Positions 16,891 through 24,405 of a stretch of 25,048 nt of DNA are shown in pieces (within the stretch, counting starts at the first letter, position 1; each line of letters begins with the position of its first letter). Made by a program: the position numbers and the translations under genes. This DNA comes from JAWXBG01 sp034439875. Lineage in GTDB: Bacteria; Bacteroidota; Bacteroidia; Flavobacteriales_D; Sanyastnellaceae. The stretch is taken from contig JAWXBG010000247.1 in the NCBI GenBank assembly GCA_034439875.1, positions 1 through 25,048 on the forward strand, given 5' to 3'. A model generated the notes under the pieces. That model was given only the letters and a program-made list of their open reading frames with translations. It was not told the origin of the DNA and made no database searches.

Positions 16891-19572
16891 TTGAAGACCT
16901 TCGCTAATAAACTTATTTTATTCATTGCTCTTCTTGGCAGTGCGATCAGTGTGCGGGCAACGCATATTGTGGGGGGTGAACTGTATTACACTCATCTCGG
17001 GGGATCTCAATATTCGATAACGCTAATTGTTTATCGTGATTGTGGTCCTGGAAATACCAATAACACCCAATTTGATGGCGTAGCTCCTGTAGGAATATTC
17101 AACTCCAACGGTGCACTGCTCGAAGTACTCAGTATGAATTTGTTTTCTGCCGAGGTTAGCTTTGTGCCGGTATCATTAAACAATCCATGTTTTGTTCTTC
17201 CTCCAAATCTATGTGTAGAAGAAGCCATCTATATCGAAACCGTGAGCCTTCCTCCTACCGCCGACGGTTATATATTGGCATATCAACGATGTTGTCGAAA
17301 CCCGAGTATTGTGAACATAGAATTTCCGCAAGATTCAGGGGTGACGTTTACAACTCAAATACCGGGAACCAACCTAACAAATGCTTCCAATTCGTGCCCT
17401 CAGTTCAATTCTTTGCCTCCAGTGGCATTGTGTCAAAACGCAGAGTTCTTCTTCGATCACAGCGCCACAGACGTTGACGGTGACTTGTTGGTATATGAGT
17501 TTTGCACGCCGCTTCATGGTGCATCACCGGACAATCCTGCTCCTCCACAACCAAGTTCTCCTCCATACATCGAGGTAGTTTGGTCCAATGGATATTCCTC
17601 CGGATATCCCATAGACAGCAGCCCTCCCATTACAATAGATCCTGCAACCGGATGGATGTCGGGAACAGCAAACCAACTTGGCCAATACGTTATTGGTGTT
17701 TGTGTAAGTGAATACCGAAATGGTGTATTGCTAAGTACTACCAATCGAGACTTTCAGTTCAACGTCACTACTTGCGATCCAAACATTTTATCGGGATTGC
17801 CGGCACAAGATGAATTCTGTACAGGTTTGACTTTAGGGTTTTCCAATACCTCCGTTAATGCAACATTTTTTCATTGGGACTTCGGGGTTCCACTCACCGA
17901 TGCAGATACGAGCAACTTGGAAGATCCAAGCTTCACTTTTCCTCAACCGGGTATATATAATGTAATGCTCATTGCCAATCCAAGTTGGCCTTGCGCGGAT
18001 ACTTCTAATGGATTTTTTAATGTAGTTCCCTTTATTGAACCCGAAATCATTTTCGAATCTTTTGAATGTGTAAATAATGTTGAGCTTTACAATTTTTCTT
18101 CAAACGCAAATGTGTCTTCTCAGGCCATTTATAGTTGGGACTTCGGTCCGGGGTCGAATCCACAGTTTTCTAGTTCATCTACTCCTCAGGATATTCATTT
18201 GAATCAAGAGGATGATCAGATTTTAGTGGCACTCACGATCACAGATGATAGCTGCGAAGAGTCTACCTCCCTTGACATCGAAAATCCACCCAACCCAGTG
18301 GCATCCATCGTTCCACAGGATAGCTTTTGTGAGGGACTAACTTATCAGTTTTATGAGTCTAGCGAGAACACTGATGAGTACCATTGGGATTTCGGTTCAG
18401 GTGGATTGCCAGATTTGACAAATACTCAGTCGCCCATATGGACATTCCCCGATACTGGGTTTTATCAAATTACCCTTGTAGCCCTTTCAGAATTTAATTG
18501 CCCTGATACCTCTTTGATAACATTTGAGATTTATGGATTTCTGAATCCCTTTTTTGAAACTCCCGGCCCACAATGTCTTGATGGCAACGCATACGATTTC
18601 GTTGCGGAAGGAGCAACAACAGACGAAGCCATTTTTAGTTGGAATTTTGGCGGAAACTCTACTCCACTTTCTTCATCGGCATCTTCCCTTCAAAATGTGC
18701 ACTACAATGATGCAGATATGTACAATGTAGAATTGACGATTTCGGAAAATGGATGTACTGAATCCTATTCTGATAGTGTTTGGGTTGTTCAAAATCCAAT
18801 CATCGATTTTATATTAACTGATCCAGATGGTTGCCCAGTTCATACTGTTGCTTTCACCGATTTATCTTCAGCCGAAACCACCATTGGATATATGTGGAAC
18901 TTTGGTGATGGTACTTCAAGTTCAGGACAAAACCCTGTTCACTATTACAACACGCCGGGAAACTACACCGTAACACTTACCATAAATACCAACTACGGAT
19001 GCATTCAAACTCTATCCATGGTTTATGATGAACAGGTCACTATATTTCCTCTTCCTATCCCCGGTTTCACTGTAAGTCCCGGAGAAGTAGATATTCTCGA
19101 ACCTACTGTTGAAGTTGTTTCTACTGCCGAGAACGCAATCAGTGTTTATTATTACATGAGTGATGGTGGATTTTCGGATCAGTGGGATTTTATTTATAAC
19201 TGGACTCAATCTGGCAAGCAAACAATCGAACAAATTGTGACAAATGAGTATGGATGTGTCGCCACGACTTCGGGCTATGTGCTTATCAATGGTCACTTGT
19301 TTTGGGCACCCAATTCTTTTACACCAAACGGTGATGGTATAAATGATTTTTGGCAACCGGTCTATATTGGAGTCACTAATTATCACATACAAATCTTCAA
19401 TCGATGGGGAGCTATTGTATTCGAATCGAGAGATCCATCCGTTGTTTGGTTAGGGAATTTTGATGGGGGCGGTCATTTCGCTGAAGACGGAGTTTATCAG
19501 TATGTTATCAAATTCGACGATCTGCTTTCGTTTCCACATGAAGCCGAAGGTCACATCGTATTGACCAGGTAG
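16891..19572 (+). CDS. Large secreted PKD-repeat protein with T9SS type B (gliding-associated) C-terminal domain
   Basis: The 893-residue protein starts at TTG, because a TGA lies directly upstream in frame and the first in-frame ATG is far inside. It has a clear signal peptide (FANKLILFIALLGSAISVRA). The N-terminal region (THIVGGELYYTHLGGSQYSI, VYRDCGPG) to about residue 300 is a domain common in Bacteroidota surface proteins. PKD-like domains follow near residues 325, 410, 500, 585 and 670 (HWDFGV, SWDFGPGS, HWDFGSGG, SWNFGGN, MWNFGDGTSSSG). From about 807, WAPNSFTPNGDGINDFWQPV to the end is a type B sorting domain, which keeps or anchors the protein at the cell surface via the T9SS and, in some cases, PorP/SprF partners. 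It is probably an adhesin or surface-layer component. All domains look intact, unlike the cargo genes at the left end. Confidence 0.9.
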   Translation: MKTFANKLILFIALLGSAISVRATHIVGGELYYTHLGGSQYSITLIVYRDCGPGNTNNTQFDGVAPVGIFNSNGALLEVLSMNLFSAEVSFVPVSLNNPCFVLPPNLCVEEAIYIETVSLPPTADGYILAYQRCCRNPSIVNIEFPQDSGVTFTTQIPGTNLTNASNSCPQFNSLPPVALCQNAEFFFDHSATDVDGDLLVYEFCTPLHGASPDNPAPPQPSSPPYIEVVWSNGYSSGYPIDSSPPITIDPATGWMSGTANQLGQYVIGVCVSEYRNGVLLSTTNRDFQFNVTTCDPNILSGLPAQDEFCTGLTLGFSNTSVNATFFHWDFGVPLTDADTSNLEDPSFTFPQPGIYNVMLIANPSWPCADTSNGFFNVVPFIEPEIIFESFECVNNVELYNFSSNANVSSQAIYSWDFGPGSNPQFSSSSTPQDIHLNQEDDQILVALTITDDSCEESTSLDIENPPNPVASIVPQDSFCEGLTYQFYESSENTDEYHWDFGSGGLPDLTNTQSPIWTFPDTGFYQITLVALSEFNCPDTSLITFEIYGFLNPFFETPGPQCLDGNAYDFVAEGATTDEAIFSWNFGGNSTPLSSSASSLQNVHYNDADMYNVELTISENGCTESYSDSVWVVQNPIIDFILTDPDGCPVHTVAFTDLSSAETTIGYMWNFGDGTSSSGQNPVHYYNTPGNYTVTLTINTNYGCIQTLSMVYDEQVTIFPLPIPGFTVSPGEVDILEPTVEVVSTAENAISVYYYMSDGGFSDQWDFIYNWTQSGKQTIEQIVTNEYGCVATTSGYVLINGHLFWAPNSFTPNGDGINDFWQPVYIGVTNYHIQIFNRWGAIVFESRDPSVVWLGNFDGGGHFAEDGVYQYVIKFDDLLSFPHEAEGHIVLTR

Positions 19573-19696
19573 TACTTTTCCACCATTTGAAAATGTTGAG
19601 TCGTACGCGAGAGCGCGCAGATATCAAATCATATACATTTATGATTCACCAAGCGTTGTGCGAAATGCAACAATCACACATGGCACAATCAGGCCT

Positions 19697-20141
19697 TTAA
19701 TACCAATTCTGCTTTTAACCCAGAATCCGCATTGGAAGATGTCGCACCTACGGAGCTTCTGTTAGAAATACATTTAGACAAAGAAAATAATAGGAGGGTG
19801 TCGCTCCTATGAAGCTTGGTGATTAAACCAATTCTGCTTATAAAATAGTCTATCCTACTTTGCGCATTGGAAGATGTCGCACCTACGGAGCTTCTAGTAA
19901 AATACATTCAGACAAAGAAAATGATAGGAGGATGTCGCTTCCATGGAGCTTGGTGATTAAACCAATTCTGCTTATAAAATAGTCTATCCTGTTTTGCGCA
20001 TTGGAGGATGTCGCGCCTACGGAGCTTCTGATAGAAATACATTCAGACAAAGAAAATGATAGGAGGATGTCTCTCCTATGGAGCTTGGTGATTAAACCAA
20101 TTCTTCTTTTAAAATAGTCTATCCTGTTTTGCGCATTGGAA
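19697..20141. repeat. Tandem array of a 135-bp unit (three full units plus part of a fourth)
   Basis: The marker GCATTGG recurs at 19729, 19864, 19998 and 20133, a period of 134-135 bp. Each unit carries two REP-like direct sub-repeats, (G)GATGTCGCACCTACGGAGCT and GATGTCGCTCCTATGGAGCT, separated by about 50 bp. The second can form a small hairpin (AGGAG...CTCCT). A spacer ending in ACCAATTCTGCTT follows. Units differ at only a few positions. Only the first unit starts with AACCCAGAATCCGCATTGG, the terminal repeat of the fold-back element at 10.7 kb. Open frames across it are repeat artefacts. The flanks 19573-19696 and 20142-20276 hold no gene and no clear terminator that I can see. Confidence 0.85.
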
Positions 20142-20276
20142 GTCTGTTTTGGATAATGCGCTGCAGGATCTTGCATGCATAAAGTGGTAAATGCCAATAC
20201 AGAAGCTCTAAGAGGCCATAGGAGTGAATCGGCATTGGACTGTAGATTACAACAGCAAAATCCCGGTTTAAAGGCA

Positions 20277-20933
20277 TTAAAGAAGTAAGAGCGTTTTCAT
20301 CTTTTCCACGGACATATCTTCCATGTTCGAAACCACTGCATGGGCCTTGGAAAGGAATAGAGGATCGCCAATACCGATACATTTGAAATGACCAGCTAAT
20401 GCGGCGTCTACACCACTTATGGCATCTTCGAATACCACACAAGACTCAGCTCTGCATCGAACTCCGGCGGCTGCTTTGAGAAAAACTTCGGGATGAGGTT
20501 TTGAGAAATGAATTTTATTTCCATCAATTATCTCATCAAAGAAATCAGCTATTTGCAATTTATCGAGAATCAGAACGGCATTTTTACTTGAAGAACCCAG
20601 TGCTATTTTAATTCCTGATTTTTTTAGTTCTGTCAGAAATTCGAAGACTCCAGGAAGAATTTCTTCAGATTTCATTTCTTCTGTGTACTTCAGATACCAC
20701 TGATTTTTGGCTTCAAGTAATTCTATCTTTTTGTTGTTGTTCAACTCAATTCCACCCCAGGACAGTATTTTCTCCAACGAATCCACTCTACTGACACCCT
20801 TCAGCGATTCATTTTGCTCGTGCGAAAAAGGTATTGCCAACTTATCAGCTAGCTTTTTCCAGGCTAGAAAGTGATACTTAGCAGAATCGACTATGACGCC
20901 ATCTAGATCAAAAATACATGCTTCAATTTGCAT
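20277..20933 (-). CDS. pgmB: Beta-phosphoglucomutase (HAD superfamily)
   Basis: This enzyme interconverts beta-glucose 1-phosphate and glucose 6-phosphate, typically after maltose, trehalose or kojibiose phosphorolysis. The 218-residue length is normal. The nucleophile and acid/base are Asp9 and Asp11 in FDLDGVIVDS. The cap residues HFLAWKKLAD, the substrate Arg49 (GVSRVDSLEKIL), the phosphate-binding GSSSKNA, the Lys in HFSKPHPEVFLKAA and the metal-binding FEDAISGVDAA are all present. It is the last gene of the pfkA operon, 4 bp after the MgsA-like gene. No disaccharide phosphorylase lies in this window, so the source of beta-G1P is unknown. Confidence 0.92.
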   Translation of the reverse strand: MQIEACIFDLDGVIVDSAKYHFLAWKKLADKLAIPFSHEQNESLKGVSRVDSLEKILSWGGIELNNNKKIELLEAKNQWYLKYTEEMKSEEILPGVFEFLTELKKSGIKIALGSSSKNAVLILDKLQIADFFDEIIDGNKIHFSKPHPEVFLKAAAGVRCRAESCVVFEDAISGVDAALAGHFKCIGIGDPLFLSKAHAVVSNMEDMSVEKMKTLLLL

Positions 20934-20937
20934 ACAA

Positions 20938-21330
20938 CTATGGTTTTTTCGACGCCTCCATTTTAATCAAACCGACAATTAAGAGCTCGGCACTTGCGGG
21001 ATTGGAGGCAAGAGGAAGGTTTTCCCGAATACACGTTTTCACAAAGTTAATCACTTCACTTTCGTACTCCTGCACCATTTCCGGATCTCGGAAAAAAAGA
21101 ATCAAACTCAATTCACCCCTTTGGGCCATGTTGGCTAATTCTACAAAACCTCCTTCCCTACCCGGATTCAGGTGATCAATATCAAGTTTGGTACCTTGCT
21201 CAATAAAATCAGCAGTCATACCTGTAGCCACAAATTTTCTACCCCAGAGCCATTGCTCGCGTGCTTTCAAAAATTCTACAAGTTGTGGCTTCATTTTATC
21301 ATGGGCCACCAGCGCAATTTTAGCCTGCAT
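20938..21330 (-). CDS. Methylglyoxal-synthase-like protein lacking catalytic residues
   Basis: The 130 residues align end to end with the core of methylglyoxal synthase: IALVAHDKMK (5-14, with the phosphate-site His), ATGMTADFIEQ (35-45), LILFFRDPE (76-84) and LPLASNPASAELLI (105-118). However, the signature GPxGGDQQ reads GREGGFVELA, so the catalytic Asp (Asp71 in E. coli) is Phe62. The E. coli His98/Asp101 pair corresponds to Tyr89 and Glu92. Conversion of dihydroxyacetone phosphate to methylglyoxal is therefore doubtful. MGS-like folds also serve as ligand-binding regulatory domains, for example in carbamoyl phosphate synthetase, and a sensor role for a triose phosphate or related metabolite would suit its place in this operon. 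It lies 6 bp after the kinase gene and 4 bp before pgmB. Confidence 0.75.
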   Translation of the reverse strand: MQAKIALVAHDKMKPQLVEFLKAREQWLWGRKFVATGMTADFIEQGTKLDIDHLNPGREGGFVELANMAQRGELSLILFFRDPEMVQEYESEVINFVKTCIRENLPLASNPASAELLIVGLIKMEASKKP

Positions 21331-21336
21331 AACTTT

Positions 21337-22206
21337 CTATTTATCTGTCAAAATGGGCCATTTATATTTTACATGGTACTCCACCAGCCCATCAATGGGT
21401 TTGCGAATAATTCGACCTAGATGCATTCCTGTTTGAGCAGCAGCCTCTTCAATACCCTTTCGGAAATAATGTGAAACAGAGCCTACAAAATGAACAGGTA
21501 CTTCGCGCCAATTGGAAAAACACTGTACGTGGATGTCGATAAATTCTTTCATTCCGTTTACGATCCAGTTGTGCACGTGCGGGTGGTCCACATGACTACC
21601 AATGAATCTGGTAAAAGATGCCAAATAAACATTTGCATTTGGTTCGCGATAAATTTTAGAAATGATATCGTCGCGGGTTACCTTAAAATGCTCATCAAAT
21701 GCGGCTCTCAGGTCTAAAGGCAGTTTTTTATAAAAGTACTCACGCAATAGAATTTTACCGAAATAACTACCACTGCCTTCATCACCAAGGATAAAAGCAA
21801 GTGAAGGTACTTCCTCGTAAATTCTTGTACCATCGAAATAACAGGAGTTAGAACCGGTGCCGAGTATACACGAAATACATGGCTCACCATCGTATGTAGC
21901 ATAGGCACATCCAACCAAATCGTGATCAACCAGAATCGATGCTTTTGGAAATACTTTTTGCAATCCCTTCATAACAATACTGCACATTGTTTCAGTGCTT
22001 GCCCCGGCACCATAAAAGAATACATTGGTAATTTCATTACCCATTCCAGATAACTCAGCATTGGCCTGTATCGCTGAAGACATGGCCTCGCTTGTATGAA
22101 AGTAAGGGTTCAATCCAATAGTCTCATATATGCCGAGCTTATTGCCCTTTGAATCGAGCAAAGCCCAATCGCATTTTGTAGAACCGCTGTCAGCTATTAA
22201 GACCAT
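21337..22206 (-). CDS. BadF/BadG-family sugar kinase, N-acetylglucosamine-kinase-like
   Basis: The 289-residue ASKHA-fold kinase has phosphate 1 motif DSGSTKCDW (6-14), GLNPYF (31-36), a likely catalytic-region DHDLVGCAYA (94-103), phosphate 2 GTGSNSCYFDG (116-126) and GDEGSGSYFGK (141-151). This matches the BadF/BadG/BcrA/BcrD ATPase family as found in Bacteroidota, where members are annotated as N-acetylglucosamine kinases. They phosphorylate amino sugars or related hexoses. The position between gap and a methylglyoxal-synthase-like gene suggests feeding of sugar phosphates into glycolysis, but the substrate is not shown by the sequence. It lies 37 bp after gap and is complete. Confidence 0.85.
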   Translation of the reverse strand: MVLIADSGSTKCDWALLDSKGNKLGIYETIGLNPYFHTSEAMSSAIQANAELSGMGNEITNVFFYGAGASTETMCSIVMKGLQKVFPKASILVDHDLVGCAYATYDGEPCISCILGTGSNSCYFDGTRIYEEVPSLAFILGDEGSGSYFGKILLREYFYKKLPLDLRAAFDEHFKVTRDDIISKIYREPNANVYLASFTRFIGSHVDHPHVHNWIVNGMKEFIDIHVQCFSNWREVPVHFVGSVSHYFRKGIEEAAAQTGMHLGRIIRKPIDGLVEYHVKYKWPILTDK

Positions 22207-22243
22207 AAATCAATTTTATAATTAATTGTCTGCAAACATAGGT

Positions 22244-23230
22244 CTATGATACTCTTTCGGCAAGGTCGCAGACACGTTCTGCATATCCGCGCTCATTGTC
22301 GTACCATGCCATTACTTTTACTAGGTTGCCATTGACGGAGGTAAGCGCGGCATCAAATACACAAGAGTATTTTGAACCAACTACATCAACCGATACAATG
22401 GGATCTTCCTGATATTGAATGTATCCCTTCATGGCACCCTCTGAAGCGGCCTTCATAGCTGCATTGACTTCCGCAACCGTAACATCGCGATTGAGAATAG
22501 CAACAAGGTCGGTAAGTGAACCGTCAGGAACAGGCACACGAACTGCTACCCCATCCAGTTTTCCCTTTAGATCAGGAAGAACTTCGCCAACAGCTTTTGC
22601 AGCGCCTGTGCTAGTAGGTATCATGCTCAGTGCGGCAGCTCGCGCTCTCCGAAGGTCGCTATGCGGCGCATCTTGCAAGCGCTGATCAGCGGTGTATGCA
22701 TGAATTGTAGTAATATATCCCTTTTGAATTCCAAATGCGTCGTGCAATACTTTGGCCATTGGAGCTAAACAATTGGTAGTGCATGAAGCGTTTGACAAAA
22801 TTTTATCCTCTGCAGAAATCTGTTCATCGTTCACACCCAACACTATGGTTTTCACTCCTCCACTGGCTGGAGCTGAAATGATCACCTTGCGCGCACCTGC
22901 CTTCAGGTGAACAGAGGCAGTATCCATTGAAGTAAAGTGACCGGTGCATTCGATTACAATATCAATATTCATATCCTTCCATGGCAATACCGAAGGATCT
23001 TTGGTTGAAAACACCTTAATTTCTCTCCCATCTACCACGATGGCTTCAGGTTTTTCCTCAACTTTAAAAAGACACGGACCATGCACACTATCATATCGAA
23101 GCAAATGTGCCAGCGTGTGAACATCTGTAAGGTCGTTGATAGCAACTACCTCTATATCCTTTCGCTCATGTATTATGCGCAAACACATTCTTCCAATTCT
23201 TCCAAAACCATTAATAGCAACTTTTTTCAT
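22244..23230 (-). CDS. gap: Glyceraldehyde-3-phosphate dehydrogenase, type I
   Basis: This enzyme converts glyceraldehyde 3-phosphate to 1,3-bisphosphoglycerate. The 328 residues include the NAD-binding INGFGRIGR (6-14), Asp33 in AINDL (consistent with NAD preference), the active-site SNASCTTNC with Cys150, the catalytic His177 in TTIHAYT, the anion-site segments SMIPTSTGAAKAVGEVLP and GVAVRVPVPDGSLTDL, and a C-terminal WYDNERGYAERV. Nothing is missing. It starts 27 bp after pfkA and belongs to the same operon. Confidence 0.97.
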   Translation of the reverse strand: MKKVAINGFGRIGRMCLRIIHERKDIEVVAINDLTDVHTLAHLLRYDSVHGPCLFKVEEKPEAIVVDGREIKVFSTKDPSVLPWKDMNIDIVIECTGHFTSMDTASVHLKAGARKVIISAPASGGVKTIVLGVNDEQISAEDKILSNASCTTNCLAPMAKVLHDAFGIQKGYITTIHAYTADQRLQDAPHSDLRRARAAALSMIPTSTGAAKAVGEVLPDLKGKLDGVAVRVPVPDGSLTDLVAILNRDVTVAEVNAAMKAASEGAMKGYIQYQEDPIVSVDVVGSKYSCVFDAALTSVNGNLVKVMAWYDNERGYAERVCDLAERVS

Positions 23231-23257
23231 ACAAAATCTTTATTTAAATTAATCAGT

Positions 23258-24247
23258 TTATAAAGATAATATTTTAGCAATTCTTAATTCATCTCTATTC
23301 GGCAAGTGCTGATTGCTGACGGCTTCAGACAATGATGTATACACATCTTTGTCATTGATGATTCCTATCATACAATCCTTTTTGCCATTCAACAAACCTT
23401 CTACTGCAGCAACTCCCATTCTTCCGGCAATTACGCGGTCGTAGCAACTTGGCGATCCACCTCTTTGCAAATGTCCAAGTACAGATACACGTGTTTCGTA
23501 TTGCTGATATTTTTCATTCACCTGCTTGGCTATTTCATAGGCTCCGCCGCTTTTACTACCTTCTGCCACAATCACAATACTACTTGTTTTCCCGGCGTCT
23601 TCTGTGGTTTTTAATATGTTGATCAGTTCTTCAACCGGCATCTCGTCTTCGGGAAGAATAATGGCTACCGCGCCCGTTGCTATACCGCTCTTTAGTGCAA
23701 TAAAACCACTGTTGCGACCCATCACTTCCACAAAAAATAATCGATTGTGTGAAGTGGCAGTATCCCTAATTTTATCTATCGCATCAACCACAGTATTGGT
23801 TGCTGTATCAAATCCTATACAGTGATCAGATCCATGCAGATCATTATCAATAGACCCCGGAATACCCATTACCGGAATACCAAATTCCTGATGAAAAATA
23901 TTGGCCCCTGTAAATGTTCCATTGCCTCCAATGGTAATTAAGGCGTCAATATTCTGCTTTTTGAGATTCTCATAAGCCTTCTTTCGGCCTTCAATGGTAT
24001 GAAATTCCATACATCTTGAACTCTTCAAAATTGTACCTCCACGTCCAAGTATTCGAGCTACCGACCTCTCATTCAAATGTTTGAAGTCGCCATTTATCAT
24101 ACCTAAATAACCTTGAAATATCCCTTCAATATCCACTTTGTAATATGCGCCTGCCCTGACAACTGCTCTGATAGCGGCATTCATGCCTGGAGCATCTCCA
24201 CCGGAGGTGAGTAGTCCTATTCTCTTTATTGTGTTTTTTGTGTTCAT
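23258..24247 (-). CDS. pfkA: 6-phosphofructokinase
   Basis: This enzyme phosphorylates fructose 6-phosphate and commits sugar to glycolysis. The start at ATG 24247 gives 329 residues. A longer frame from 24274 would begin inside the promoter. Motifs are GLLTSGGDAPGMNAAIRAVV (11-30), GRGGTILKSSR (68-78), IGGNGTFTGAN (106-116), GSIDNDLHGSDH (131-142, with the catalytic Asp134), EVMGRNSGFIAL and SVLGHLQRGGSPS. Position 109 is Asn where E. coli PfkA has Asp103, which binds Mg-ATP, and Ser132 replaces Thr125. Gly110 (E. coli Gly104) argues for ATP rather than pyrophosphate as donor. It is first in a five-gene operon with gap, the kinase, the MgsA-like gene and pgmB, and is divergent from the NrtR-type gene. 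Confidence 0.95.
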   Translation of the reverse strand: MNTKNTIKRIGLLTSGGDAPGMNAAIRAVVRAGAYYKVDIEGIFQGYLGMINGDFKHLNERSVARILGRGGTILKSSRCMEFHTIEGRKKAYENLKKQNIDALITIGGNGTFTGANIFHQEFGIPVMGIPGSIDNDLHGSDHCIGFDTATNTVVDAIDKIRDTATSHNRLFFVEVMGRNSGFIALKSGIATGAVAIILPEDEMPVEELINILKTTEDAGKTSSIVIVAEGSKSGGAYEIAKQVNEKYQQYETRVSVLGHLQRGGSPSCYDRVIAGRMGVAAVEGLLNGKKDCMIGIINDKDVYTSLSEAVSNQHLPNRDELRIAKILSL

Positions 24248-24271
24248 AGTGCCTCGAATTGCTTGGCGATT

Positions 24272-24279
24272 CAAACTTA
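24272..24279 (-). promoter_or_regulatory. -7 element of the pfkA operon promoter
   Basis: The reverse strand reads TAAGTTTG, an exact TAnnTTTG match, 24 bp upstream of the pfkA ATG. No clear TTG is found at the -33 position, so the promoter may be weak or need help. Its upstream edge touches the 17-bp inverted repeat. Confidence 0.6.
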
Positions 24280-24295
24280 GTGTAATTTTTACACT
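24279..24295. promoter_or_regulatory. Candidate operator: perfect 17-bp inverted repeat
   Basis: AGTGTAATTTTTACACT has two perfect 7-bp arms around TTT. On the pfkA strand it fills the space just upstream of the -7 element, where a bound protein would block RNA polymerase. It lies 111 bp before the start of the divergent NrtR-type regulator, whose family binds palindromes of similar size. The assignment of regulator to site is inference. Confidence 0.6.
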
Positions 24296-24363
24296 ATCTC
24301 TCTACTTTTGAATTATTTTTCTTTAAATATGCGCTGATAAAAGTCAATCCTTTTACCTGTCAT

Positions 24364-24391
24364 ACGGCCATTTTTCTTCTATTTTGGCCGT
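24364..24391. promoter_or_regulatory. Inverted repeat just upstream of the NrtR-type gene
   Basis: ACGGCCA and TGGCCGT form perfect 7-bp arms separated by 14 bp (TTTTTCTTCTATTT). The repeat ends 14 bp before the ATG at 24406 and overlaps TATTTTG, a near -7 element. It could be an autoregulatory site or a leader hairpin. Its sequence differs from the 24279 repeat. Confidence 0.35.
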
Positions 24392-24405
24392 CCCAACAAG
24401 AGACA

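Noticed and set aside
19697..20141. CRISPR array
   Set aside because: The 135-bp units are repeated throughout, with no unique spacers of uniform size and no cas genes nearby.
19689..20442. Overlapping minus-strand reading frames of 72-107 codons in the repeat region
   Set aside because: They arise from the 135-bp repeats and from the shadow of pgmB; their peptides repeat with the DNA unit and have no start signals.
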